NCBI RefSeq assembly: GCF_000478925.1
Contig: NZ_AP013072.1
Coordinates: forward strand, 1,156,501-1,220,500
Length of the DNA: 64,000 bases
Reading direction: 5' to 3'
Source: Streptococcus anginosus subsp. whileyi MAS624
GTDB lineage: Bacteria; Bacillota; Bacilli; Lactobacillales; Streptococcaceae
The translations under genes and the position numbers were made by a program. Numbering within the stretch: the stretch's first letter is position 1; each line of letters opens with the position of its first letter. Below are positions 17,623 to 25,064 of the stretch, piece by piece. Under the pieces are notes generated by a model, which searched no databases, was not told where the DNA came from, and saw only the letters and a list, made by a program, of their open reading frames with translations.

Positions 17623-18776
17623 GTTTGAGCATGCAACATCAAAAGCAAGCTCAACCGTCACGAAACCCACTAGAGCCAACCGCATCTAGTGGGGCCTTCC
17701 GTGACCCTCATGAGTTATGCACTTTTATTCAACGAAACCTAAATAATGCCCTCGATGTCAACGGTGAGACGAGCTATACAAATTCGTTTATGATTCGTCT
17801 GGCTGGCAATGACCGCGGCTTTCTCTATCTGCCAAATCTCCCCGTTTCCTACTCCCTTGACAATCAGCTTTATATGAAAATCTATGCGATTTGTTCAGGA
17901 ATTTTATACCCTTACAAAACTTTGTTACCGCAAACCAGTGCTTACTTTGTTCCTTACGACCCCGAAGAACCCAATCTCGCACGAGCCCTCTTTTTTCCTT
18001 GGATTGACGGAATTCCAGAGCGTCTAATGATTGAAAATATTGACCAGTTCATCGCTACAGAAGTAACTAGCAACCGTATTCCAATCATGAAAAACAAGGT
18101 CAGTCTCAATATGGACAACATTGTTCATCTAGCCGTTAGCGGTTCGTCAGGTTCAGGAAAATCAAAATTCACTGAATATTTAATTAGATGCTTAAACGCT
18201 GATTCTGCTACTCATCTCTTGCTCGTTGATCCAAAGTTGTCTCAAATTTACAAGTTAGGAAGAGAACTAAACTTAGAAGTTCTATCTCCGACCTTCGGCT
18301 CTAACCTCAATAGCTTTATTACAGAAGTCAACGAACTTTTAGGACGAGTGATAAACAAGATTTATGAGCGGCAACAAAAATTACTCCTCAATCCTAGTAC
18401 ACAATTTTCAAAAATTTACGTTGTAATTGATGAACTGCTCGCTTTAGTCCAAGGCAGCTCGAAGCAGGCAAGAGATACCTTTTCTCAATTGCTTGGAACG
18501 ATTGCCCTGTTAGGGCGTGAGACACAAGTCAGCTTGATTCTCATCTCTCAACGCTTTGACGCAACTGCTTTTGGTGGAAACACAGCCGTTCGAGAACAAA
18601 TCAATTGCGCCATTATTCTAGGTGACATCAACACAAATACAACGCAGTTCTTATTGCCTCACGCTAATATTGATCATATTGTTGTCCCGACTGGCATAGG
18701 GACGGGGATCATCAAGTTTACAGATGATCAGCACAACAATCACATTATGCCACTATTGACGCCAACTTATGGATAA
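17619..18776 (+). CDS. FtsK/SpoIIIE-domain ATPase, TcpA-like coupling protein
   Basis: 385 residues with Walker A GSSGSGKS at 175-182 and Walker B KIYVVIDE at 265-272, then the FtsK-type LLGRETQVSLILISQR segment (sensor region). No N-terminal TM helices, so it is shorter than chromosomal FtsK and than most T4CPs. In streptococcal IMEs and Tn916-type ICEs this class moves DNA as a TcpA-type coupling protein. Here it may engage the transfer channel of a helper ICE, or the membrane protein encoded next. Start overlaps the preceding stop; the end overlaps the next frame. Confidence 0.85.
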   Translation: MSLSMQHQKQAQPSRNPLEPTASSGAFRDPHELCTFIQRNLNNALDVNGETSYTNSFMIRLAGNDRGFLYLPNLPVSYSLDNQLYMKIYAICSGILYPYKTLLPQTSAYFVPYDPEEPNLARALFFPWIDGIPERLMIENIDQFIATEVTSNRIPIMKNKVSLNMDNIVHLAVSGSSGSGKSKFTEYLIRCLNADSATHLLLVDPKLSQIYKLGRELNLEVLSPTFGSNLNSFITEVNELLGRVINKIYERQQKLLLNPSTQFSKIYVVIDELLALVQGSSKQARDTFSQLLGTIALLGRETQVSLILISQRFDATAFGGNTAVREQINCAIILGDINTNTTQFLLPHANIDHIVVPTGIGTGIIKFTDDQHNNHIMPLLTPTYG

Positions 18777-19380
18777 AGGAGCTTTTATTATTATGACTAC
18801 TTTAAAAAATTCATTCAAATTCATCAACTTTTATAACATATTTTACATTTTACTCATACCCTTGCTTGTAACAGGTGGAAGCGGTCTTTTACTCAAATTA
18901 TTCTTAGTTGTTTTTCAAACACCTATACTAATCACCAATATCTTTACTTTTCTTTCTGCTAAACTGTTAGCTCTCGCATTGAGACCGATTCTATTACTTG
19001 TTGGGATAACAGCGATAAAATGGTTGCCAAATCAAAAACTCAATATGTGGAAATCTCTTTATTACACAAATAAAATCAGAAGATTTGCATATACAACTAC
19101 TGAAAAGTCTCTGAATATCGGACAAGAGAAGATTCCTTACAGCGTTGCCGATAAACGTCTTGCCAATCGCTCTCTATGGTCTTTAACAGTCGAATGTGAA
19201 GAAGATAAAATCATCACTTCTATAAAGTTACCTGTCAATCATAAAGCTATGAAAATGGTCAAAGATTTATTGCCCAATATTAAAAGTCAGCTGACAGAAC
19301 TAGACCCAACCTATAGCTTTAACGACTTCACGCTTGAAAGCTACCGCGTTTATCAAGCCATTGGCACTCGCACTAAATAG
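18769..19380 (+). CDS. Membrane protein of the transfer operon
   Basis: 203 residues (or 195 if the ATG at 18793, preceded by AAAGGAG 11 bases upstream, is used). Two to three hydrophobic helices at about 20-85, then a soluble domain of about 110 residues ending ...NDFTLESYRVYQAIG. No known motif. It directly follows and overlaps the FtsK-like gene, so it may be the membrane anchor that the ATPase lacks. Inference only. Confidence 0.65.
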   Translation: MDKGAFIIMTTLKNSFKFINFYNIFYILLIPLLVTGGSGLLLKLFLVVFQTPILITNIFTFLSAKLLALALRPILLLVGITAIKWLPNQKLNMWKSLYYTNKIRRFAYTTTEKSLNIGQEKIPYSVADKRLANRSLWSLTVECEEDKIITSIKLPVNHKAMKMVKDLLPNIKSQLTELDPTYSFNDFTLESYRVYQAIGTRTK

Positions 19381-19537
19381 GTGCTTCTGCGGCTTTGTCG
19401 GAACAGACAAAGAGCCGCAGAAAAGCACCCCATTTCAAACAGGAAGCAGGATAGAAATAGCGTAGTCTTTTCTATCTTGGTAACTGTTCCTAGCGCAGCC
19501 GCCGAGCTGGAAGGGCGGTTCCCGCTAATAGCGGGAA
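19381..19537 (+). other. Hairpins upstream of the replication origin
   Basis: Three inverted repeats precede the nick hairpin: GTGCTTCTGCGGCTTTGTC with GACAAAGAGCCGCAGAAAAGCAC (19381-19428), GATAGAAA/TTTCTATC (19450-19476) and TTCCCGCT-AAT-AGCGGGAA (19519-19537). The first may also end the upstream transcript; the others are likely binding or single-strand structures of the origin. Confidence 0.6.
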
Positions 19538-19547
19538 ATTGTGACAG

Positions 19548-19582
19548 GAACTAATGGGGGGACTACGACCCCCCATTAGTTC
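19548..19582 (+). other. Rolling-circle origin (dso) nick-site hairpin
   Basis: A perfect 14-bp stem GAACTAATGGGGGG/CCCCCCATTAGTTC holds the 7-base loop ACTACGA. The sequence CTACG/AC followed by a C-run is that of the pMV158 (RepB) nick region, so cleavage is predicted after G19567. It lies 40 bp before the Rep_2 gene. It may act as replication origin of the excised circle and as oriT. Confidence 0.85.
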
Positions 19583-19621
19583 AATAATCAATAATCAAAT
19601 TATTAGAAAGATTGATATATT

Positions 19622-20233
19622 ATGCCTTTAACAAAACGTTCTAACAAGTGGGCTTTTCTCCTCTACAAAGAAAGTGCGCCCGAAAACTATATTGACATTT
19701 TAGAAGAAATGCAAGTCCCTTATATTTTGAGCCCATGGCATGACCAAGACGTGGACAAAAAAACGGGTGAACTATTAAAAGCCCACAAACATGGGGCTCT
19801 CTTCTTTGATTCTTTAAAGAGCTATACGCAAGTATCCGAACTTCTTACCGAAAATCTAAACACTCCTAAAAGGGTGCAAATTGTCTTCTCTCCAACGGGA
19901 ATGTTTGATTATTTTACTCATGCACAAAACCCAGAAAAAACACCTTATGATGTCGAAGATATCGAAAGCGGTGCAGGGTTTGACCTTGATCGGTTCTTAG
20001 TTGAACAACAATCTGAGCGCTTTATCAATGAAACCATTGACCTTATTAACGATTACAATTTCACCGAATTTCAAGACCTCGTGATCTATGCCAGATACAA
20101 CAGCTCTCGCATGCTAACATTGATTATGACTAATACCTACTTTTTTACAAAATTTATAGAATCAAAACGCTATCGCACGAGTAAACACATCAAAGACGTG
20201 ACCATCATTGACCAAGAAATGGATACAGACTAA
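19622..20233 (+). CDS. Rep_2-family rolling-circle replication initiator (possible relaxase)
   Basis: 203 residues. HUH-type metal site in KAHKHGALFF (about 61-70), preceded by the family stretch YILSPWHDQDVD. The likely nicking tyrosine is in DYFTHAQNPEKTPY (about 98-111), matching the YxxHxxxPxKxxY pattern of RepB/pMV158 relatives. Size equals pMV158 RepB (about 210), with no helicase domain. The C-terminus is probably an oligomerisation segment. It would nick the hairpin at 19548-19582. Related proteins are proposed as relaxases in streptococcal IMEs; that role is inferred here. Confidence 0.87.
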   Translation: MPLTKRSNKWAFLLYKESAPENYIDILEEMQVPYILSPWHDQDVDKKTGELLKAHKHGALFFDSLKSYTQVSELLTENLNTPKRVQIVFSPTGMFDYFTHAQNPEKTPYDVEDIESGAGFDLDRFLVEQQSERFINETIDLINDYNFTEFQDLVIYARYNSSRMLTLIMTNTYFFTKFIESKRYRTSKHIKDVTIIDQEMDTD

Positions 20234-20239
20234 CTGCCT

Positions 20240-20581
20240 ATGAAACCAACCACCCTACAAATTGACTTAAAAAATATTACGATACAACTACCACCCGATA
20301 AAATTATCGTTGACCGTTCCGAGTATGAAGAACTCAAAAAAATCTCCTCAAAAGGGCGTTATCTAACGCTCTCTGAGGTTTTAGAACTTCTTTCCGTCTC
20401 TCGTCCATGGCTGCTCGAAAACGTGCTTTATAAACCTGAAATTCGGAAGCAAATTGACATTGATAAAAATAGCAATGGATTTGTGAAATACCCAGATAAT
20501 CAAGGTGGACGCTATTACTTTCTGGCAAGCAAAACCAAAGAATTTTTTGAGGAACATTTTGCAAAAATTTTTGAATTATGA
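20240..20581 (+). CDS. Excisionase-like / DNA-binding protein
   Basis: 113 residues. The middle part (GRYLTLSEVLELLSVSRPWLLENVLYKPEIRKQID) looks like a winged-helix or HTH of the excisionase/MerR-like kind; the C-terminus is GGRYYFLASKTKEFFEEHFAKIF. It is 6 bases after rep and 53 bases before the integrase, the usual position of Xis. Function is assigned from position and fold impression, not from a firm motif. Confidence 0.65.
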   Translation: MKPTTLQIDLKNITIQLPPDKIIVDRSEYEELKKISSKGRYLTLSEVLELLSVSRPWLLENVLYKPEIRKQIDIDKNSNGFVKYPDNQGGRYYFLASKTKEFFEEHFAKIFEL

Positions 20582-20584
20582 TAA

Positions 20585-20618
20585 GATAACCAAGATAAAA
20601 CCTTGGTTATCGATTTCT
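20585..20618 (+). terminator. Hairpin between xis-like gene and integrase
   Basis: GATAACCAAG/CTTGGTTATC stem with a weak T-rich tail (ATTTCTTA). Could limit read-through into the integrase. Confidence 0.6.
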
Positions 20619-20634
20619 TAGAAAAGAGGTAATC

Positions 20635-21777
20635 ATGTCACTATACATTACGCAACGCGGAGGGAAAAAAGGGAAGTGGTCTTATCGTATCACTGACAAA
20701 AAAGGAAACTATATTACATCAAAATCAGGATTTAAAACCAAAAAAGAAGCTGAAATTGAAGGTTTGACCCAAGAAATTAAATTACATCAAGGAAAGGTCA
20801 TTGATAAAAACATCAGTCTCTTTCAATTGTGGGAAAAATGGTACCATTTAAAAATCATCCCACTGAATAAAATGGAATCTACACAAAACAAGCATCGCTT
20901 GCGTGGGAAGTTTATTCAAAAATACTTTGGAGACTCACCTGCTGTATCCATCACATCAAGCCAATATCAAGCATTTATCAATAAATACGCTGAAACAAAT
21001 TGTCGTGATAATGTCAGCCGCCTAAATGCAGAGATACGAAGTGTCCTTATTTTTGCTAGGCAAGATAAGCTCAGTATAGATTTATTCACAGAAGGAGTTG
21101 TACTATCTGGCAGAGAATCACCAAAATCTAAAAATGAAAGATATATCCATAGCTTAGAAGATTATAAAAAACTTTGTCAGTATCTAGAATATCTCCTCGA
21201 TTATCAAGAATCCGTCATTCCATACCTCTTATATATCCAACTGAAAACAGGTATGCGGTTTGGAGAAGTTCTTGGCTTAACTTGGGATTGTATCAATATT
21301 GAAAATAAGACCGTTAAAACATATAGACGCTATGATTGCACAAGAAAACGCTGGACAAAAGCTAAAACAGAAACTTCTATCCGTGACGTTCCGATTGATG
21401 ATACTACAGTCTCTATTTTACAAAAGCTAAAGGCTGAACAAAGGTATGTTTTAAGAAGCCATCAAGTTTCTAATCCAGACAAATGTTTGTTCTTTGATAA
21501 ACAATCTGGACTACCCACAAATTCAGCAGTCAATAAACAATTAAAGAAGATACTATCTGAATTGTCTATTACTCCTTCAAATATGACTAGTACTGGTTTA
21601 AGACATACTTACGCAAGCACACTTCTGGCAATGGATATAGACATCTGGGCAATCGCCAAGAATATGGGACATAAAGATATTCAGCAAATCAGTGAGACTT
21701 ACGGGCATTTAATCAAAGAAAAAGCTATCCGTGAGGACAATAAAATCCGTGACTTTTTCCACGGTTTAAGCCAGTAA
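20635..21777 (+). CDS. int: Tyrosine integrase of the tRNA-Arg element
   Basis: 380 residues. N-terminal AP2-like arm-binding domain (GKWSYRITDKKGNYITSKSGFKTKKEAE), SAM-like core-binding domain (about 60-160), then the catalytic domain with TGMRFGEVLGL (Arg), TGLRHTYAST (His-x-x-Arg region, here RHT), GHKDI and the nucleophile in ISETYGHL. Full length for the Tn916/ICE integrase class. It ends 73 bp before the att core at the right end. AGAGG with 6-base spacing precedes the ATG. Confidence 0.93.
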   Translation: MSLYITQRGGKKGKWSYRITDKKGNYITSKSGFKTKKEAEIEGLTQEIKLHQGKVIDKNISLFQLWEKWYHLKIIPLNKMESTQNKHRLRGKFIQKYFGDSPAVSITSSQYQAFINKYAETNCRDNVSRLNAEIRSVLIFARQDKLSIDLFTEGVVLSGRESPKSKNERYIHSLEDYKKLCQYLEYLLDYQESVIPYLLYIQLKTGMRFGEVLGLTWDCINIENKTVKTYRRYDCTRKRWTKAKTETSIRDVPIDDTTVSILQKLKAEQRYVLRSHQVSNPDKCLFFDKQSGLPTNSAVNKQLKKILSELSITPSNMTSTGLRHTYASTLLAMDIDIWAIAKNMGHKDIQQISETYGHLIKEKAIREDNKIRDFFHGLSQ

Positions 21778-21783
21778 AAACTA

Positions 21784-21804
21784 TTTTGAACAAATTTTGA
21801 ACAA
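21784..21804. repeat. Candidate integrase arm sites, right end
   Basis: TTTTGAACAAA-TTTTGAACAAA doublet matching the left-end copy at 11103-11124. Confidence 0.45.
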
Positions 21805-21849
21805 AAATAAAAGAAACGCTGATTTATCAACGTTTGAAGCCTTTGAAAT

Positions 21850-21862
21850 ATGTCCCCTGCCG
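21850..21862. repeat. Right attachment site (att core)
   Basis: TATGTCCCCTGCC overlaps the tRNA-Arg acceptor stem 3' strand and reconstitutes the intact gene; identical copy at 10998-11010. Confidence 0.85.
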
Positions 21863-21922
21863 GAATCGAACCAGCAACTACTCCTTAGGAGGGAGTTGTT
21901 ATATCCATTGAACTAAGGGGAC
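21852..21922 (-). tRNA. tRNA-Arg(CCT)
   Basis: Acceptor GTCCCCT/AGGGGAC, T-arm GCTGGTTCGATTCCGGC, anticodon stem ACTCC/GGAGT with loop CTCCTAA, so anticodon CCT (reads AGG). CCA is not encoded. It lies downstream of rplS. The element has replaced the sequence beyond its 3' end and moved its terminator 10.9 kb away. Confidence 0.93.
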
Positions 21923-21924
21923 TA

Positions 21925-21952
21925 GAGAAAAACTCTGCCAAGTGACAGAGTT
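21925..21952 (-). terminator. Terminator after rplS
   Basis: AACTCTG/CAGAGTT stem, 8-base loop, then TTTTCTCT on the - strand, between rplS and the tRNA. Confidence 0.8.
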
Positions 21953-21961
21953 AATTCCACA

Positions 21962-22309
21962 TTAACGGCGAATTTCTTTGATACGCGCTGCTTTACCTTG
22001 CAATGCACGAAGGTAATACAATTTCGCACGACGTACTTTACCGTAACGAACAACTTCAATCTTTTCAACACGTGGTGTGTGAAGTGGGAAGATACGTTCA
22101 ACACCTACACCGTTAGAAATTTTACGAACAGTATAGTTTTCTGAAATACCAGCACCTTTACGAGCGATAACCACACCTTCGAAGATTTGGATACGTTCGC
22201 GATTTCCTTCGACAACTTTCGCGTGAACACGAACAGTGTCACCAGGACGGAATGCAGGAATATCAGTACGAAGTTGACCTTCAGTCAAACTTTGGATTAA
22301 TGGATTCAT
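21962..22309 (-). CDS. rplS: 50S ribosomal protein L19
   Basis: 115 residues, start [32 protein letters not shown], with GGAGAAGAAAA upstream. Canonical L19 length and the [14 protein letters not shown] core; ends ...[11 protein letters not shown]. Sits at the 30S-50S interface. Monocistronic by the flanking promoter and terminator. Confidence 0.97.
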   Translation of the reverse strand: MNPLIQSLTEGQLRTDIPAFRPGDTVRVHAKVVEGNRERIQIFEGVVIARKGAGISENYTVRKISNGVGVERIFPLHTPRVEKIEVVRYGKVRRAKLYYLRALQGKAARIKEIRR

Positions 22310-22425
22310 TTTTCTTCTCCTATCTTACTAATCTTACAGTTCAAGACCACAGCGGATTAGTCGTTTTCTAGTGCTTCCATTACGCACTAACTAATATCAT
22401 AACAAATTTTATAAAAATTGTAAAT
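22310..22425 (-). promoter_or_regulatory. rplS promoter and structured leader
   Basis: On the - strand TTACAA, 16 bp, TATGAT precede a leader of roughly 80 nt. It holds an AGTGC-GTAATGGAA-GCACT hairpin enclosed by ACTAATC.../...GATTAGT. This resembles the L19 autoregulatory leaders known in Firmicutes; identity not verified by covariance search. Confidence 0.5.
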
Positions 22426-22458
22426 GCCTTATTTGAATTATTTTTCTTTTTGGAAGGG

Positions 22459-23418
22459 TTATTGAAGAACTAAAGAAGCTGCTCCGATGACACCTGCATC
22501 ATTTCCAAGCGTTGCAAGTGCAAGTTTTGTGGATGTACGCACTTGAGGGAAAGAATTTTCTTCATAGACCTTACGAACACCGTCTAGTAAAAATTCACCT
22601 GCTGCAGAGACGCCACCACCGATGACAATCGTTGACGGATTTAAGATAGATCCAATGTTGGCACAAGCAATACCAAGATAACGTGCAAAATTGCGATAAA
22701 CAATGAGGGCTAATTCATCACCAACTTTAGCCAAATCAAAAACAATTTTTGCATTAACGTCTTCGCCATTATCAATCAGTTTTTTCAGCTCTGCATCACC
22801 AGCATATTCATCAGCGTAGCGACGCGTTAAATTAACTATACCTGTTGCAGAAGCTACGGTTTCTAAGCAACCTTTTTTACCACAAGTACAGAGAATCGGC
22901 TGATCAAAATCAACTGTGATATGTCCCAATTCTCCGGCTGCTCCAGCTACCCCATGCAGTAATTTTCCTTCCGCAACAATACCACCACCGACACCTGTTC
23001 CAAGTGTCATAAAGACAACATCTGGTTGGTTTTCACCAGCACCTTTCCAACGTTCGCCAAGCGCAGCTACATTCGCATCATTATCAATAAAGAAAGGAAT
23101 GCCAGTCGCTTTTTCAATTTTTTCTTTTACGGGTTGAAGGGTTTTCCAGTTTAAGTTGTAAGCTCCGATAACAGTTCCTTTTTCACGATCCACTACACCA
23201 GGAGAACCCATACCAATTCCAATGAAATCTTCAGCTGAAAGGTCTAATAATTTCAAGCGATGGTTGATCGATTCAATCATATCATCAACAATATGACTGC
23301 CTTCATCTAAAATATTTGTCTTAATAGACCATTTTTCTTGAACTTCTCCTTCTTGGGTCAGAATCGCAAACTTCACAGATGTACCACCTAGGTCAATCCC
23401 AATAATTTTTTTAGACAT
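22459..23418 (-). CDS. glcK: Glucokinase (ROK family)
   Basis: ATP-dependent phosphorylation of glucose. 319 residues with N-terminal phosphate loop IGIDLGGTSVKFAIL, the ROK signature with GGGIVAEGKLLHG...GELGHI, and the zinc cluster CTCGKKGCLE (about 174-183). It is a stand-alone gene with AGGAG before the start. It lacks an N-terminal HTH, so it is a kinase rather than a NagC-type repressor. Confidence 0.95.
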   Translation of the reverse strand: MSKKIIGIDLGGTSVKFAILTQEGEVQEKWSIKTNILDEGSHIVDDMIESINHRLKLLDLSAEDFIGIGMGSPGVVDREKGTVIGAYNLNWKTLQPVKEKIEKATGIPFFIDNDANVAALGERWKGAGENQPDVVFMTLGTGVGGGIVAEGKLLHGVAGAAGELGHITVDFDQPILCTCGKKGCLETVASATGIVNLTRRYADEYAGDAELKKLIDNGEDVNAKIVFDLAKVGDELALIVYRNFARYLGIACANIGSILNPSTIVIGGGVSAAGEFLLDGVRKVYEENSFPQVRTSTKLALATLGNDAGVIGAASLVLQ

Positions 23419-23637
23419 GCTACTCTCCTCTAATAACTTTTTTCATTCTCATTATATCAGATTTTTTACGAATTGAAAAGGTTTGCATAGAACTTGAATA
23501 GTTTTGAACGACTTGTGCTGCTCTCTGCTCTCATTTTACAAGATAAATAAAAAATTGTACAATAACGATAGATGATACTAGTATTCATTTTACCTATAGT
23601 CAAAGCTGTCCAACTCATTGATCAAAAAGGAGACATC

Positions 23638-24467
23638 ATGCTGAATTTACAACACTTGGAGCAACTCATTGTTTTCTAACAGGAGGGAACTTTGTCTAAA
23701 GCAGCCGAAGTCCTACTCATCTCTCAGCCATCCTTAACTCGAAATATGCAAATACTGGAAGATGAATTGGGAGTTATTCTTTTTGAGCGAAGAAAAAATA
23801 AATTAGGTTTTACGGAAACCGGTCATCAAATTGTTAAACTAGCCAAAAAATTCCTGAAACAAAAATTTCTCGATGATGTACAACATTTTGCATTAAAAGA
23901 AAGTATTATTTTTGGTGGCGTTAATGCACCGGAAGCCATCTTTGAACTGGAAAGTCGTATAAAAAAAGGCTTGGAGCAACACATTTAAATTGAGCAAAAG
24001 ACGAGTGACGAATTGGAGAAAGCTCTGGACGATGAGAACGTTCACTTCATTGTAACAGACTATCCTATCAAAAAAGATCATATTCTTTCCATGGGTCTTT
24101 TCATGGGGCAACTTTACTTATCCGTTCCCTTGACTCACCCGTATGCCACACGAAAAGAGATAAAGCTTGCAGAATTGCTAATTTGACTATGCTGCTGCGC
24201 TCGGATCTAGGCATTTGGCAGCCATTAGTCAATCAACTGACGCAAACAAAGTTTATTGTTCAAAAAGATCGGGCAGCCTTTGTTGATTTAGTAAATGCTT
24301 CTGCATTACCAACTTTTTCTACCAATATTACTCAACAAAACACTGAAGAATCCACTGTGAATAGCCAACGTATCCAGATTCCTATCTCGGAAAAAGAAGC
24401 TACCAAGACTTTCTACATTTCCGTTTTGAAGAAGAACAAAGCTATTTTACAGGAGTTGGTGAAATGA
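23638..24467 (+). pseudogene. LysR-family regulator, decayed
   Basis: From ATG 23638 (AAGGAG upstream) the frame reads MLNLQHLEQLIVF and stops at TAA 23677, then continues in the same frame QEGTLSKAAEVLLISQPSLTRNMQILEDELGVILFERR, the LysR winged helix. Further stops (near 23986 and 24183) and at least one frameshift break the effector domain, whose last segment reads 24183-24467. Original length would be about 275 residues. The HTH alone could be re-initiated at TTG 23692 (98 codons), but function is unlikely. Confidence 0.85.
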
Positions 24468-24469
24468 AG

Positions 24470-24510
24470 AAAAAGACCTAAGCCTTTGGTTACGAGACTT
24501 AGGTCTTTTT
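24470..24510 (+). terminator. Terminator after the LysR pseudogene
   Basis: AAAAAGACCTAAG/CTTAGGTCTTTTT strong stem; bidirectional in form. Confidence 0.85.
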
Positions 24511-24552
24511 ATCAATTCTAAAATTAAAATCTATAAATTATTAAAAAGATGA

Positions 24553-25064
24553 AAATTACTAACCGCTTGGGAACAGCGGAAGTTGGGGGAAGTGGCGGTG
24601 TCTTTTTCTGGTGGTACCCCTTCTGTTGGGAATTCCAAATATTATAATGGTGAAATTCCTTTTATTCGTTCTGCTGAAATCAATTCAGCAATTACTGAGC
24701 TGTATCTAACAGAAGAAGGATTAAAAAATTCATCAGCAAAAATGGTAAATGTTGGTGATATACTTTATGCACTTTATGGTGCAACAAGTGGTGAAGTTGG
24801 TATATCAAAAATAAACGGGGCAATTAATCAGGCTATTTTAGCAATTAAACCTTACGATGCCTATAATTCTAAATTCATTGAGCAATGGTTGAAAAATCAA
24901 AAGAAAAATATCATTGATAAATATTTACAGGGAGGGCAAGGAAATTTATCTGCTGCTATTGTAAAAAATTGCTTATTCCTTTCCCCTCTCTCCCCGAACA
25001 ACAAGCCATCGGCGATTTCTTTTCCACCCTAGACTGCTCCATTGCCCTTCATCAGCGTGAGTAA
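24553..25064 (+). pseudogene. Silent hsdS cassette (single TRD)
   Basis: The frame begins right after TGA 24550-24552 with no start codon and enters AWEQRKLGEVAVSFSGGTPSVG. It continues as a type I specificity TRD (IPFIRSAEINSA..., GDILYALYGATSGEVG), and would end LPEQQAIGDFFSTLDCSIALHQRE at 25062-25064. A one-base shift at an A-run (GTAAAAAATTG, near 24961-24971) puts the last 30 codons out of frame; one extra A restores ...IVKKLLIPFPSLPEQQ. This is a storage copy for recombination with the expressed hsdS at 26035-26571, to which it is inverted. Confidence 0.8.

Larger units (their letters stand above)
10998..21862. mobile_element. Integrative (mobilizable) element in tRNA-Arg(CCT)
   Basis: The 13-bp direct repeat TATGTCCCCTGCC occurs at 10998-11010 and 21850-21862, the latter overlapping the 3' end of the tRNA. 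Between them is a coherent set: RelBE-type TA pair, surface-exclusion-like LPXTG protein, XRE regulator, two unknown genes, a small ICE-type protein, an FtsK/TcpA-like ATPase, a membrane protein, a Rep_2 initiator with its nick-site hairpin, an excisionase-like protein and a tyrosine integrase next to the right end. No type IV secretion genes are present, so it is not a self-sufficient ICE. It fits a streptococcal IME whose Rep_2 protein may serve as relaxase and whose FtsK-like protein may be the coupling factor. Confidence 0.85.
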
